Origin: Streptomyces europaeiscabiei
Lineage (GTDB): Bacteria > Actinomycetota > Actinomycetes > Streptomycetales > Streptomycetaceae
Direction: 5' to 3'
DNA length: 64,000 nt
NCBI RefSeq assembly: GCF_036346855.1
Contig: NZ_CP107841.1
Span: forward strand, 1,302,001-1,366,000
Part shown: positions 28,138 through 41,200 of the stretch, in pieces
Layout of the letters: every line of letters begins with the position of its first letter
Position numbering within the stretch: position 1 is the first letter of the stretch
The notes under the pieces: generated by a model
The model's database searches: none
What the model saw: only the letters and a program-made list of their open reading frames with translations
What the model was told of the DNA's origin: nothing
Translations under genes and position numbers: made by a program

Positions 28138-31026
28138 ATGCTTTGGGAACGCGAGTCGGAGCTGGCACAGGCCACCGAGGCTCTCCGCCGGGCCAGGAGC
28201 GGGCGGGGTTCACTCCTGGTCGTCCGCGGCCCTCTGGGCGTGGGCAGATCGTCGTTTCTGGAGGCCCTGGCGGCGCTCGCGGGTGAGCAGGGGGCACTGC
28301 TGCTCAGGGCCCAGGCCTCGGAGGCCGAGGAAGACTTCGGGCTCGGGGTGGTCCGGCAGCTGGTGGACTCGGCGCTGGGACCGGGCGACGGCAGCAACCG
28401 CTGGCTGCGGGACGCGGCCGCCTCATTGCCCGAGGGCGCGTCGTCCTCGATCCCGTCCGGCCTGTCGGCGGACTCCGACCGTAAGCTCTCGGCGGTTCCC
28501 TCGTGTTCCGCACCGTGCCGGCGGCATGCTCCCCGGTGGCTGGCGGCGTTGCTGGACTCGATGTCCGCGGACCGGCCGGTGGTGCTCATGGTGGACGACC
28601 TCCAGTGGGCGGACACGGAGTCGCTCCAGGCACTGGCCGTGTCCCTGGCGCGGCGCCGGCAGCAGCGGATCCTCTTCGTCTTCTCCGTGCTGCCGGGCGA
28701 CGTGGGTGGCACCCGGCAGCACGTCCGACAACTGCTCACGCCCGCCAAGGACTCTCCCGCGTCCGCGGGCGAGGCCGCCGACCGGACGGTGGAGCTGTCG
28801 GCGCTCGGCCGCGACAGCGTGCGCCCGCTGGTGGAGGAGAGCTTCGGGGACTCGGCAGACGCGGCCTTCGTCGAGACGGTGGCCACGCGTTCCGGCGGCA
28901 GTCCCCTGTTACTGCGGGCGTTGCTGGACGAGGCGCAGTACCTGGGGCTGCGTCCCGCCTCGACGCACGCCGCCATCGTCGCCGCCCTGCGCCCAGAACG
29001 CATACGACAGCGCCTGGCCGCGTTCCTGCGGTCGCAGCCGGACCACGTACGGCGGGCGGCGTACGCGCTGACCGTGCTCGGCGCAGTCGCGGACTCGCGG
29101 TTCGTGGCATGCCTCGCCGCACTCGACGAGGCACAGGAGGCGGAGGCGATCGACGTGTTACGGCTCGCCGGTCTCGTGGATCCGCACTCCTGCAGACTCA
29201 CCTCGGGGACCGTACTGCGGGACCTGCTCGAAGAGCACATGCCGCCCCAGAAACGCACGGCGATGCGCAAGGTGGCTGCCGAACTGCTGCACCGTACCGG
29301 CCATCCTGCCGAACTCGCCGCGGAGCAGTTCATGGCGGCGAGCACCCTGCGGGGCCAACGGGCGGTGCGGATCCTGCGGACCGCCGCGGACAGCGCCCTG
29401 CGTCGCGGCTCGCCGCGGGACTCGGCCCGATATCTGCGACGTGCTCTGCTGGACGGCTCGCTCGCCGCGCGCGACCGAGCCCGGCTGCTCGTCGACCTGG
29501 CGACAGCCGAACGCGCTTTCGCCACCGCCGCCTCGGTGCGGCACGTCGTGGAGGCCGTACCCCTGCTCGAATCGGTTGTGGAACGTGCTGACGCGGTGGC
29601 ACGGCTGGGACCGCTGCAGATGGATCCGCCGACCTTCCGTATCGACGACGTCCGGGCCGAGGTCGCCGGCACACTGCGCCGCGGCCACAGCGACGACTGG
29701 GTGGAGCAGGAACTGATGCTGCGCCTGGAGGCGCACGAGCACATCCTCTCGGCGCAGGACCCCGCGCACATCAAGCGGGCGCTGCGCAGGTTCCGCGACC
29801 TCGGACCCTCTCCCCGGCTCGGTACCAGAGGAGAAAGAGAGCTGGTCACCTCCCTGATGTACGTAGCCTTCCTCGCCAACGCCGCCCCCGCCGACCAGTT
29901 GGCGGGCCTTGCCGCCCGGCTCCTGGAACAGGAACCGCCCGCACCCGAGCACGTCCACTCCACCATCCCGCTGGCCGTGACCGTTCTGGCCGCGGCCGGG
30001 CGGACGGAGGGCACGGCCGACTGGCTGCACGAGGCGTACCGGCTGGCTCAGCGCCGGGGCGGTGACGTCGAGCAGGCCGTCATCCGGTGCGAACAGGCCG
30101 TGGTCGCGCTGGCCGACGGGCATCCGGCCGACGCCGGGGACAAGGTGCTGCGGGCCGACGCCCTCGTGGGGCCCGAGAGCAGTGGTCTGCCCAGCATGTG
30201 CGTGGGGGCTCTCGCGAGGGTCGCGCTCGCCACCGGCCAGCCGGAGCTGGCGAAGGGGCTCCTGACACATCACCGGCTGGACGCCGAGAACCAGTATCTG
30301 ACGGCGCTGCTACACATGGCCCGCGGGTCCCTGGCCGCCCGGCGCAACGAGCCCCGCGGCGCGCTCTACCACTACCGGATGGCGGGCCTGCACACGGAGC
30401 AGATCGGCTGGAGCAACCCGATCGTCCTGCCGTGGCCGTCCAGCACAGCCCTCATGCACCACCGGCTGGGCGAACATGACGAAGCCCTGGCCGTGGCCCG
30501 GACGGACGTGGACAGGTCCCGCGTCTGGGGGGCGCCCGCCGGCGTCGGCCGCTCTCTCGTGGTCCTGGGCAGGATCACCGTCGGCCAGGAGAGCACCGAG
30601 TGTCTCGAAGAGGCCGTCGCGGTCCTGGAGAAGGGCAGCAACGGCTACGAGCTGTGTCGTGCGCTGTACGCGCTGGGAACCCATGAGGAAACGGGTCGCA
30701 CCAGGCGGACCGCCGCCCTGAAACGGGCACAGGAGCTGGCCACCGAATACGGAGTCCACAGTCTCGCGAAGAGCATTCGCGAGCAGTTGACGGGCGGCCG
30801 CTCGAAGGTCACCGAACAGGCGGGGCATCGGCTCACCCCGTCCGAACGGAAGGTCGCGGAGCTGGCCGCGGCCGGCCTCAGCAACTCCGAGATCTCCAGC
30901 CGGCTGGGCACGTCGTCACGCATGGTGGAGAAACATCTGACCCGATCGTATCGGAAGCTTGATATTTCGGGACGCTCCGACCTCATTAAGGCACTTGAGG
31001 CCCTCGGGGACGACCAGCCGTCGTGA
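28138..31026 (+). CDS. LAL-family LuxR regulator with altered Walker A
   Basis: A 962-residue LAL regulator. ATG 28138 (MLWERESELAQA) is chosen because GAGGAG lies about 10 bp upstream. The P-loop at residues 31-39 reads GPLGVGRSS, with Arg where the family normally has Lys. Walker B VVLMVDDLQWAD (about 150) is intact. The C-terminal HTH reads LTPSERKVAELAAAGLSNSE, with SRMVEKHLTRSYRKLDISG after it. The Lys-to-Arg change could weaken ATP hydrolysis. Its place between another LAL gene and a PAS-LuxR gene suggests a regulatory cascade. Confidence 0.92.
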   Translation: MLWERESELAQATEALRRARSGRGSLLVVRGPLGVGRSSFLEALAALAGEQGALLLRAQASEAEEDFGLGVVRQLVDSALGPGDGSNRWLRDAAASLPEGASSSIPSGLSADSDRKLSAVPSCSAPCRRHAPRWLAALLDSMSADRPVVLMVDDLQWADTESLQALAVSLARRRQQRILFVFSVLPGDVGGTRQHVRQLLTPAKDSPASAGEAADRTVELSALGRDSVRPLVEESFGDSADAAFVETVATRSGGSPLLLRALLDEAQYLGLRPASTHAAIVAALRPERIRQRLAAFLRSQPDHVRRAAYALTVLGAVADSRFVACLAALDEAQEAEAIDVLRLAGLVDPHSCRLTSGTVLRDLLEEHMPPQKRTAMRKVAAELLHRTGHPAELAAEQFMAASTLRGQRAVRILRTAADSALRRGSPRDSARYLRRALLDGSLAARDRARLLVDLATAERAFATAASVRHVVEAVPLLESVVERADAVARLGPLQMDPPTFRIDDVRAEVAGTLRRGHSDDWVEQELMLRLEAHEHILSAQDPAHIKRALRRFRDLGPSPRLGTRGERELVTSLMYVAFLANAAPADQLAGLAARLLEQEPPAPEHVHSTIPLAVTVLAAAGRTEGTADWLHEAYRLAQRRGGDVEQAVIRCEQAVVALADGHPADAGDKVLRADALVGPESSGLPSMCVGALARVALATGQPELAKGLLTHHRLDAENQYLTALLHMARGSLAARRNEPRGALYHYRMAGLHTEQIGWSNPIVLPWPSSTALMHHRLGEHDEALAVARTDVDRSRVWGAPAGVGRSLVVLGRITVGQESTECLEEAVAVLEKGSNGYELCRALYALGTHEETGRTRRTAALKRAQELATEYGVHSLAKSIREQLTGGRSKVTEQAGHRLTPSERKVAELAAAGLSNSEISSRLGTSSRMVEKHLTRSYRKLDISGRSDLIKALEALGDDQPS

Positions 31027-31298
31027 ACCCGCTCACAACGGGCAGCAGCGATAGACGCCAACCGTGGCCGAATATCAACCCGCCCACCGCACCACCGAAC
31101 CACCGAACCACAATGTTTTGCAGCCACGCAAAAGTTTGCTTGACCCTCCGCAGACGCATTCTTAGGCTCGACACAGTTGATCAGGTGCGATCACGATCGT
31201 CCCAGGTGGGTCAGATCTCGATCCAGCACTGACCATCTCCGCTCAGATCCCTCGGGGCGAACCCCCCACATCGGAATGCAGAAAGACGGTGCGGCGCA

Positions 31299-32009
31299 TT
31301 GAGCACGCGAATAGAAGGCACCTCGCACAACAGAGACAGAACGGCAGAACCGCAACATGGCCTAGCCCCCAACCGGCCTCCGCACGATGTGCGCCCACGC
31401 GGAGAGGACGGCCGCCGCGTATACACGGCACAGATCGATACCGCTATGCACATCGTGGCAGCGGAGCCCGCCTTTTCCCGCCAGTTCGGCCGCAGCTCGG
31501 CCGACACCTGTGGACGGAGTCTCTACGAGCTGCTGCACCCCAGCTCTCCCTCGCTGCTCACCCGGCACTTCAACCGCCTCTCGGAGGGACGCTCCAACCG
31601 CTTCGCCGAGCGTATGGTCGGCATGGGCTGTTCGGGCCGGGCCTTCTCCGGCGAGCTGACCGGCATCGCCGTGCAGAACACGACGGGGCACCTCGCGGGG
31701 ATCGTCGTGCAGGTGCGGCCCGACGAGGGCACGACGGGCAGCGAGCCCGAGGCCGTCGTCGGCTCCCGGGAGGCACTGCTCAGCAAGCTGGACGCGCGGG
31801 TCCTTGAAGGGGTCGCCAGCGGCGCCTCCACGGTTCAGCTCGCCGCCCGGCTCTACCTCAGCCGGCAAGGTGTCGAGTACCACGTCGGCCTCATGCTGCG
31901 GAAGCTCAAGGCGCCGAACCGGGCCGCGCTCGTGGCGCGCGCCCACTCCATGGGCATGCTGACGGTAGGCCAGTGGCCGCCGCGGGTGCTGCCGGAATTC
32001 ATCAAGTAG
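31299..32009 (+). CDS. PAS-LuxR transcriptional activator (PimM-like)
   Basis: A protein of up to 236 residues with an N-terminal PAS sensor (about residues 42-150, including MHIVAAEPAFSRQFGRSS and GRAFSGELTGIAVQ). A LuxR HTH follows at about 165-222 (LDARVLEGVASGASTVQLAA, then YLSRQGVEYHVGLMLRKLKA) and the characteristic tail WPPRVLPEFIK. This is the PimM/AmphRIV group of polyene-macrolide activators, which bind CTVGGGAWWTCCCBAG. Such boxes occur at 13441 and 21747. The start is uncertain: a TTG at 31299 gives a long leader, and a later start before the PAS domain is possible. Confidence 0.9.
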   Translation: MSTRIEGTSHNRDRTAEPQHGLAPNRPPHDVRPRGEDGRRVYTAQIDTAMHIVAAEPAFSRQFGRSSADTCGRSLYELLHPSSPSLLTRHFNRLSEGRSNRFAERMVGMGCSGRAFSGELTGIAVQNTTGHLAGIVVQVRPDEGTTGSEPEAVVGSREALLSKLDARVLEGVASGASTVQLAARLYLSRQGVEYHVGLMLRKLKAPNRAALVARAHSMGMLTVGQWPPRVLPEFIK

Positions 32010-32110
32010 GCGACGCCCCGCCGCGCGAGGAACACGCGCAACTCGCCCCCGCCGACACACTCCCGGTGGCGGCAGCAGGTCCGCCGTGGCATCCGACCAC
32101 ATCTTCTTTC

Positions 32111-32140
32111 AGCGGCCGCACCTCTTCCGGTGCGGCCGCT
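32111..32140. terminator. Perfect 12-bp stem terminator between PAS-LuxR and PKS genes
   Basis: AGCGGCCGCACC and GGTGCGGCCGCT form a perfect stem around TCTTCC. The two genes converge here, so it likely acts in both directions. A second weaker inverted repeat with GCCGGGAA/TTCCCGGC arms lies near 32170-32205. Confidence 0.85.
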
Positions 32141-32218
32141 GACTCGTATCACCAGGCCCTTCGGCCGCCAATGCCGGGAAACCCGCCGCTCACGGCTTCC
32201 CGGCGTCGGCTCGCGCCA

Positions 32219-35200
32219 CTACTGCTCCAGCTCGCGGCTGATGAGGTCGAACAGTTCCTCGTCACTGGCGTCGTCCAACCGGGCGCCGAGAGCCGGACCA
32301 CCCGCGTCGTCACCGTCGACGGCGCCGGTGTCCTCCATCTCGCTGAGGAAAGCCCTGAGCCGGGTCCCCAACAAGGTCCGTACGTCCTGGTCCGGATCCG
32401 TCTTCATGATGCGGGCGATGCTGCTCTCCACCTCGGCGAGCATGGCCGTGACGGAGCCGCCCTCTCCCGCCAGCGCGCCGTCGAGATACCGGGAGAGCAC
32501 GGCCGGGGTCGGATGGTCGAACACCAGCGTCGCGGGCAGCCGTAGACCGGTGTCAGCGAGGAGGGAGTTGCGCAGTTCCACTGCCGTGAGCGAGTCGAAC
32601 CCCATGTCGCGGAAGGCGCGGTCGGGGGCGACGGCGGTGGTCTCGGCATGCCCGAGGGCTCTGGCCGCGGCCCTTCGCACGTGGTCCAGGAGCGCGGTGG
32701 TGCGCCCCTGGGGCGACAGAGTGGCGAGGTGCTCGACGAGGGCGGGAAGCACGCCGCCGGAACCGTGCGCCTCATGCGACGTGCCGGTGCCCGGCCTGTC
32801 GAGCGCGGCCAGCGCTTGCGCCGCCTGGGGGAGGCTGGTCAGCAGGGGGCTGGGACGACGACCGGTGAACGCGGGAACGAACCGCTCCCACTCCACATCA
32901 GCCACCACCACCGCACCACCACCACCCTCCAACACACTCCCCAACCCCACCAGAGCACACCCCGGATCCATCACCCTCAACCCACGACGCCCCAACTCCA
33001 CCGCACCCACATCCGACACCATCCCCCCACCCGACCACGGCCCCCACCCCACCGAAGCCCCCACCAACCCACGACCACACCGAGCCTCCACCACCGCATC
33101 AGCCCACGCATTCGCCGCCGCATACGCCCCCTGCCCCCCACTCCCCCACACACCCGCAACAGAAGAAAACACCACAAACGCATCCAGATCCCAGCCCCGC
33201 GTCAACTCATCCAGATACACCGCACCCCACCCCTTCGCACCCAACACGCGATCCACATCGTCGGGGGTCGTGGCGTCGATCGGGTCGACGTCGAGGACGC
33301 CGGCCGCGTGCGCGATCCCGTCGACAGGGTGCGCGTCGAGCAGTGCGGCGACCTGGAGCCTGTCGGCGACGTCGCACGCGACGACCTCCACCCGCTCCGC
33401 GCCCGCCGCCCGTAGCCGGGCGACCGTGTCGGCCACACCGGGGGCGTCTGGGCCGCTCCGGCTCGTCAGCACGAGCTGCGTGGTACCGCGCCCGGCGAAC
33501 CATTCGGCGACGCGTACCCCGAGCGCACCGGTGCCACCGGTGACCAGGAGCCGCTGCGGGATCCTGCGGTCCGCGTCCCGGGCGGCGGTAGGAGCCGAGG
33601 CGGGCAACGGGGCCGGGCGGAGACGGCGGGCGTACGTCGCCGCGCCGCGCACGGACACCTGGTCCTCGCCCGCGTGGGACAACACCGAAGCCAGGGAGCC
33701 GAGTTCATCCGGATCCGGATGCGGCGGCACATCGACCAGACCGCCCCAGCGGTCGGGGCACTCCAGCGCCGCCACCCGGCCGAACCCCCAGACGGCGGCC
33801 TGCGCCGGTTCGTCGGGCGCGCGGCCGGGCCCGAACCCCGCATGCGTGACGACCCACAGCGGTGCGGCTGCCCCGGCGTCGCCGAGCGCCTGGACCAGCG
33901 CCATCACGTTCTCCACAGCGCGGCCCGCCTCCGACACGGGCCGGCCGTCCCCGAGCGGGGGCAGGGACAGGCAGGAGAGCATGCCGGCCGGCTCCTCACC
34001 TTCGACGGCCTGCTCCAGGAGACGGGCGAGCCCCTTACGGTCCAAGGCGTCGCAGGTCAGCCGCTCCAGCCCCGGAATGAACTGCTCAAGCCCCGCGAGT
34101 GGCACGTCATCGGGCATCTGTAGGAGCAACCACCGTCCGGTGACGGGCTTTTCGTCCGGCACAGCCACCGGTTCCCAGTCGACGCGATAGCACCAGCCCT
34201 CGACCTCGGCGCGTTCCAGCTGCTCGCGGCGCAATGCCGTCAGCGCGGGAAGAACGGCGTTCATCGCCTCCTGCGAAACCCCGAGCGTGTCCGCCAGCTC
34301 CGACGCTCCCTCCTCGACGACCGCCCAGAAGGAGGCATCGGCCTCGGAGAGCGACGGGTACGCCGACGCCGCGCCCTGCGCGGTGACCGTCGGCCAGTAG
34401 CGTTGGCGTTGGAACGGGTAGGTGGGCAGGTCCACCGCCGGGGCACCGTCGCCGCTGCCCAGCAGGACACTCCAGTCGACCTCTCCACCGTCGACATGGA
34501 AGCGGGCCATCGCCCGCAGCACGGCCATGTGCTCGGAGACATCCTTGCGGAGCAGCGGTGCGAAGAGCGCGTCGTCGACGTCACCGAGCACGGTTCGCGC
34601 GAGGGCGGTGAGAGTGCCGTCCGGGCCGATCTCCAGGAACCGCGTCACCCCCTCGGCCGCCAGAGCACTCACACCATCAGCGAAGCGGACCGCCTGACGG
34701 ACATGACGCACCCAGTACTCCGCCGACCCCAACTCCCCCTCAGCGGCCAGGCATCCCGTCACGTTCGACACAACTGGGATGACGGGTGTTCCGTAGGTGA
34801 TCCTGTCCGCGACCTCACGGAACGCGCCGAGCATCGGCTCCATCAACGGGGAGTGGAACGCGTGCGAGACCCGGAGGCGGGAGGTACGCCGGCCCTGCGA
34901 CTTCAGTACCTCGGCGACCTCGCTCACGGCGGCCTCGACACCGGCGATCACCACCGACCGCGGACCGTTCACCGCCGCGACCGACACCAACGCCGCATCC
35001 AGCAAAGGCAGGACCTCGTCCTCGGCGGCCTCCACCGCCACCATCGCCCCACCGGAGGGCAGCTCCTGCATCAGCCGGCCACGCGCCACCACCAGAGCGC
35101 ACGCATCCTCCAGCGACAACACCCCCGCCACATGCGCCGCAGCAATCTCACCGACCGAATGACCGATGACAAAGTCCGCACGCACCCCGAACGACTCCAC

Positions 35201-38200
35201 CAACCGGAACAGAGCCACCTCGACCGCGAACAACGCCGGCTGCGTCCACTCCGTACGACCCAACCGCCCGGCGTCCTCGTCGAAGACGACATCCCGCAAC
35301 CCGGATCCGACATGCGCACACACCGCGTCGAAAGCATCCGCGAAAACGGGGAACGCCTCATACAACTCCCGCCCCATCCCCGCACGCTGCGCACCCTGAC
35401 CCGAGAACAAGAACGCCGTCCGGCCGCCCTCCCGGGTAACGCCCGTGACCGTGCGCAGGCCGGTCTCGCCCAGGTGCAGGGTTTGCAGCTCCTCGACGAA
35501 CTCCTCCCGTGTGGCAGCGAGTACGACGGCTCGCTGCTCGAACGAGGTACGGGTGGACGCGAGTGCACGGGCCAGTCCCACGGGAGCAGAGTCGTGCCGC
35601 TCCCCCAGTACGGTGAGCAGCCGTCCAGCCTGAGCCCGCTGGGCCTCGGCGCTCCGGGCGCTCACAAGCCAGGGCAGCACGGCTCCGTCATCTGTCCCGG
35701 ACTTTTCGGGAGCCGGATCCGCAGGCGCCTCTTCGAGGATGACGTGGGCATTGGTACCACTCAGACCGAACGACGACACCCCCGCACGACGCGCACGCTC
35801 CACCGACTCCGGCCACTGACGCGCCTGGGTGAGCAACTCCACTCCGCCTGGCAACCAGTCGACCTGCGACGACGGCTCATCCACATGCAACGTCGCCGGC
35901 ACCACCCCATGCCGCAACGCCAGCACCATCTTGATCACACCGGCCACACCCGCGGCCGCCTGCGTATGACCCACATTCGACTTCACCGACCCCAGCCACA
36001 ACGGCCGACCCCCGGCCCGCTCCCGGCCGTACGTGGCCAGCAACGCCTGCGCCTCGATCGGATCACCCAACCGCGTCCCCGTACCGTGCGCCTCCACCAC
36101 ATCCACCTCGGACGCCGACACACCCGCACCCGCCAACGCAGCACGAATCACCCGCTGCTGAGCCGGACCGTTCGGCGCACTCAAACCGTTCGACGCACCA
36201 TCCTGATTGACCGCCGAACCACGCACCACCGCAAGAACCCGATGACCATTGCGGCGCGCATCCGACAACCGCTCCACCAGCAGCACACCCGCACCCTCAC
36301 CCCACCCCGTACCATCCGCCGCATCAGCGAACGCCTTACACCGGCCATCACCCGCCAGACCCCCCTGACGCGCGAACTCCACGAACGCACCCGGCGTCGA
36401 CATCACCGTCACACCACCGGCCAACGCCAGATCGCACTCCCCCGAGCGAAGCGACTGTGCGGCCAGATGCAACGCCACCAGCGAAGAGGAGCAGGCCGTG
36501 TCGACCGTCACCGCGGGACCCTCCAGCCCCAGGACGTACGACACCCGCCCCGACACCACACTCGCCGCATTGCCGGTGCCCACATAACCGCCGAAGTCAC
36601 CTTCCGACACACTCAACAACGCCGGATAGTCCTGACCGTTCGTCCCCGCGAACACACCCACCCGCGAACCACGCAACGACCGCGGATCAACACCCGCCCG
36701 CTCCACCGCCTCCCAACACACCTCCAACAACAACCGCTGCTGCGGATCCATCGCCAACGCCTCCCGCGGCGACACCCCGAAGAACTCCGCATCAAAACCA
36801 CCGACACCGGACAAGAAGCCACCACGACGGACGAAGTCCGTGGTTCCGCCGTCGCCCTGTGCGTAGCGGTCGTAAACGGACTCGATGGCGGCCCAGCCTC
36901 GGTCGGTGGGGAAGTCGGCGATGCCGTCCCGGCCGTCCACCAGCATGTCCCACAGATCCTCCGGGGACTCCACACCACCCGGGAAACGACACGCCATACC
37001 GACGATCGCCACCGGCTCGTCCAGTACCGCCACGGCCGCCACATCCGACACCGCAGGAGCGGCACCGTCCGCACCGAACAACTCCCCGTACAAGAACTCC
37101 GCCAGCGCCCGCGGAGTCGGATGATCGAACACCACCGTCGCAGGAAGAGCCACGCCCACAACAGCTGCCAGGACGTTGCGCAGCTCCACCGCGATCAACG
37201 AATCCACACCCAGATCACGGAACGCCCGCTCAGCGCCCACCTGCCCCGGACCCGTGTGCCCCAGCATCATCGCCGCGAGCTTCTGCACTTCGTCGAGTAC
37301 GAGGCGTTGCCCGGCCTCGCGCGACAGGCCCGCGGCACGGGAGCGCAGGTCGTCTCCGGCCGTACCGCTGTGCGCGCTGCCACCAGGTGCGGGGCCGACG
37401 GCCGGAGGCGGGGCCATGGGGGTGAGGAGGGCGCTGGGGCGAGTCGTGGTGAACGCGGGGATGAAACGGTTCCAGTCGGCGTCCACGACCAGTTGGGTGG
37501 TGATGTCGCCGTCGAGAACCGCGCCCAGCGCGGACAGGGCGAACCCCGGGGCGAGCGCGGTCACGGCACCCTGGCCACGACGTCGGCCACCGGAATCGGC
37601 GGCCATGCCGTCGCCCGCCCACGGGCCCCACGCGATCGACGTGGCCGGCAGACCCTCGCCCCGGCGCCGCTCGGCGAGGGCGTCGAGGACGGCGTTGGCG
37701 GCGGCGTAGGCGCCCTGTCCCGGGCTGCCCAGCGTTCCGGCCAGGGAGGAGAACAGGACGAACGCCGAGAGGTCGCGGTCCCGGGTCAGCTCGTCCAGCA
37801 GAAGGGCCGCCGTGGCCTTGGGGCCCATGACCCGCTCGACACGACCGGCATCCGTCGTGAGCAGCGTGCCGTCGTCCAGAACACCGGCTGTATGGAACAC
37901 CGCGTCGACAGGATGCTCGGACAGGAGCGCGGCGAGGTCGTCGCGTTCGGAGACGTCCAGGGCTGCCAGCGTGACCTGGGCCCCCGCCTCCTGCAGTTCC
38001 GCGCGCAGTTCGGCCACGCCGGGGGCCGCTTCGCCACTGCGGCTCACCAGGAGCAGGTCGCGGGCGCCGCGCGCCACCGCCCAACGGGCCACGTGTGCGC
38101 CAAGAGCGCCGGTTCCGCCGGTGATCAGCACCGTACCGCGAGGCTCCCAGCCATCGGCCGTGAGCTGCGGCAGTGGCGCGGCCTGGGACAGTCGGCGGCC

Positions 38201-41200
38201 GAAGATGCCATGAGTCCGGATGGCCAGTTGGTCCTCATCCGGCCCGAGGCGGGTCAGTGCGAGGGCGAGACGTGCGCTCACGCGGTCGTCCACCTGGTCG
38301 GGCAGATCGATCAACCCGCCCCAGGTATCCGGGTGTTCCAGAGCCGCGACGCGGCCCAGTCCCCATACGGCGCTGTGCGAGGTGCGGGTGACGCGATCAG
38401 GACTTCCGACGGCGACGGCCCCGTGGGTGACGACCCAAAGTCGTGTACCGAGAGGCTCTGACTCGGCAAGCGCGCGGAGCGCGGCAAGTGTCCCCACGAC
38501 CGGATCGGCGGACGCGTCGAAGCTCAGCAACGACAGGATCCCGTCCGGCGCCCGTGTGCCGTCCGCGGCGCCGGTCTCGCCAAGCGCGAGTCTGAGTCCC
38601 TCCCGGTCCGCGAGATCCGTCTCGACGACGTGCGGGGTGAGTCCCTGTCTGTGGAGGCCCGCGACGAGGCTGTTCACCCTGCCGCGCGAGGCGACGTCCA
38701 GGTCGGCCGGTACCAGGACGGTCCAGTTCCCGGTGCGGGAGGACCCGGCGGCAGGGGGGATCTCGTCGTCCCTGGTCAGAGGCTTCCAGGACACCGCGTA
38801 TCGCAGCGCGTCGACCGTGGCCCGGTCCTGTCGCTGCCTGTACCACTTCGAGAGGGCCGGAACCACCGGGCCGAGGAGGTCCGGTGCGAGGTCGAGATCC
38901 GCCGCCAGCGCAGGTAGATCCTCGCACTCGACAGCGGCCCAGAATGCGTCGTCGATCACCGCGGAGGCGTGCACGGGTACGGCCGGGACGCCGGGCGCCG
39001 GCTGGTTCGGGGCGAGCCAGTAGCGTTGGCGTTGGAACGGGTAGGTGGGCAGGTCCACCGCCGGGGCACCGTCGCCGCTGCCCAGCAGGACACTCCAGTC
39101 GACCTCTCCACCGTCGACATGGAAGCGGGCCATCGCCCGCAGCACGGCCATGTGCTCGGAGACATCCTTGCGGAGCAACGGGACGAAGAGCGCGTCGTCG
39201 ACGTCACCGAGCACGGTTCGCGCGAGGGCGGTGAGAGTGCCGTCCGGGCCGATCTCCAGGAACCGCGTCACCCCCTCGGCCGCCAGAGCACTCACACCAT
39301 CAGCGAAGCGGACCGCCTGACGGACATGACGCACCCAGTACTCCGCCGACCCCAACTCCCCCTCGACAGCCAAGCGTCCGGTCACATTAGACACGACGGG
39401 GATGACGGGTGCTCCATAGGTGATCCGCTCCGCCACCTCACGGAACGCGCCGAGCATCGGCTCCATCAACGGCGAATGGAACGCGTGCGACACCCGGAGG
39501 CGGGACGTCCGCCGACCCTGCGCCTTCAGTACCTCGGCGACCGCGCTCACAGCAGCCTCGACACCAGCTATCACCACCGACCGCGGACCGTTCACCGCCG
39601 CGACCGACACCAACGCCGCATCCAGCAAAGGCAGGACCTCGTCCTCGGCGGCCTCCACCGCCACCATCGCCCCACCGGAGGGCAGCTCCTGCATCAACCG
39701 GCCACGCGCCACCACCAGAGCGCACGCATCCTCCAGCGACAACACCCCCGCCACATGCGCCGCAGCGATCTCACCGACCGAATGACCGATGACAAAGTCC
39801 GCACGCACCCCGAACGACTCCACCAGGCGGAACAGAGCCACCTCAACCGCGAACAACGCCGGCTGCGTCCACTCCGTACGACCCAACAACCCCGCGTCCC
39901 CGCCGAAGACGACATCCCGCAACCCGGATCCGACATGCGCACACACCGCATCGAAAGCATCCGCGAAGACAGGGAACGCCTCATACAACTCCCGCCCCAT
40001 CCCCGCACGCTGCGCACCCTGACCCGAGAACAAGAACGCTTGTCGTGACTCTCCGCGGTCCTGGCCGACCATGGTGTCTGCCGAGGTGACGCTGTCGGCG
40101 AGACCGTTCAATGCTTCGGTGAGGCGAGTGGGATCGTCAGTGACAACGACCGCCCGATGCTCGAAGTGTGTGCGTGTCGTCGCGAGGGCGAGACCGGTCC
40201 GGCTCGGGGCGGCCTCGGGGTGTCGGTCGGCGAAGGCCGCAAGGGCGCGGGCCTGGGCACGCAGGGCGTCCTCGGTGCGGCCGGACAACTGCCATACGAG
40301 GGGTGTGGAGTCCGCGGGGGCGGCCAGAGGCTCACCCGGTGATTCCGGAAGGGGGGATTGTTCCAGGATCACGTGGGCGTTGGTGCCGCTGACCCCGAAG
40401 GCCGAGACACCGGCCATGCGCGGACGGCCGGTGTCGGGCCATGGCTGCTGTTCGGTCGGCAGTCGTACCGAGCCCGACGCCCAGTCGACCTGCGACGACG
40501 GCTCATCCACATGCAATGTCGCCGGCACCACCCCATGCCGCAACGCCAGCACCATCTTGATCACACCGGCCACACCCGCAGCCGCCTGCGTATGACCCAG
40601 ATTCGACTTCACCGACCCCAGCCACAACGGCCGCCCCCCGGACCGGTCTTGGCCGTACGTGGCCAGCAACGCCTGCGCCTCGATCGGATCACCCAGCCTG
40701 GTACCGGTGCCGTGCGCCTCCACCACATCCACCTCGGACGCAGCAACCCCCGCACCCGCCAACGCAGCACGAATCACCCGCTGCTGAGCCGGACCGTTCG
40801 GCGCCGTCAGCCCGTTGGACGCACCATCCTGATTGACCGCCGAACCACGCACCACCGCAAGAACCCGATGACCATTGCGGCGCGCATCCGACAACCGCTC
40901 CACCAGCAGCACACCCGCACCCTCACCCCACCCCGTACCATCCGCCGCATCAGCGAACGCCTTACACCGGCCATCACCCGCCAGACCCCCCTGACGCGCG
41001 AACTCGGTGAAGACGTCCGGGGTGGACATGACCGTCACACCACCGGCGAGGGCGAGGTCGCACTCTCCGGCTCGCAGGGCCTGTACGGCCAGATGCAGGG
41101 CCACCAGCGAAGACGAGCAGGCGGTGTCGACCGTCACCGCGGGACCCTCCAGTCCCAGGACGTACGACACCCGCCCCGACACCACACTCGCCGCGTTGCC

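Noticed and set aside
34403..38461. 1352-codon plus-strand open frame opposite the PKS
   Set aside because: Antisense of PKS domains with intact motifs; His/Arg/Pro-rich with no recognisable domain.
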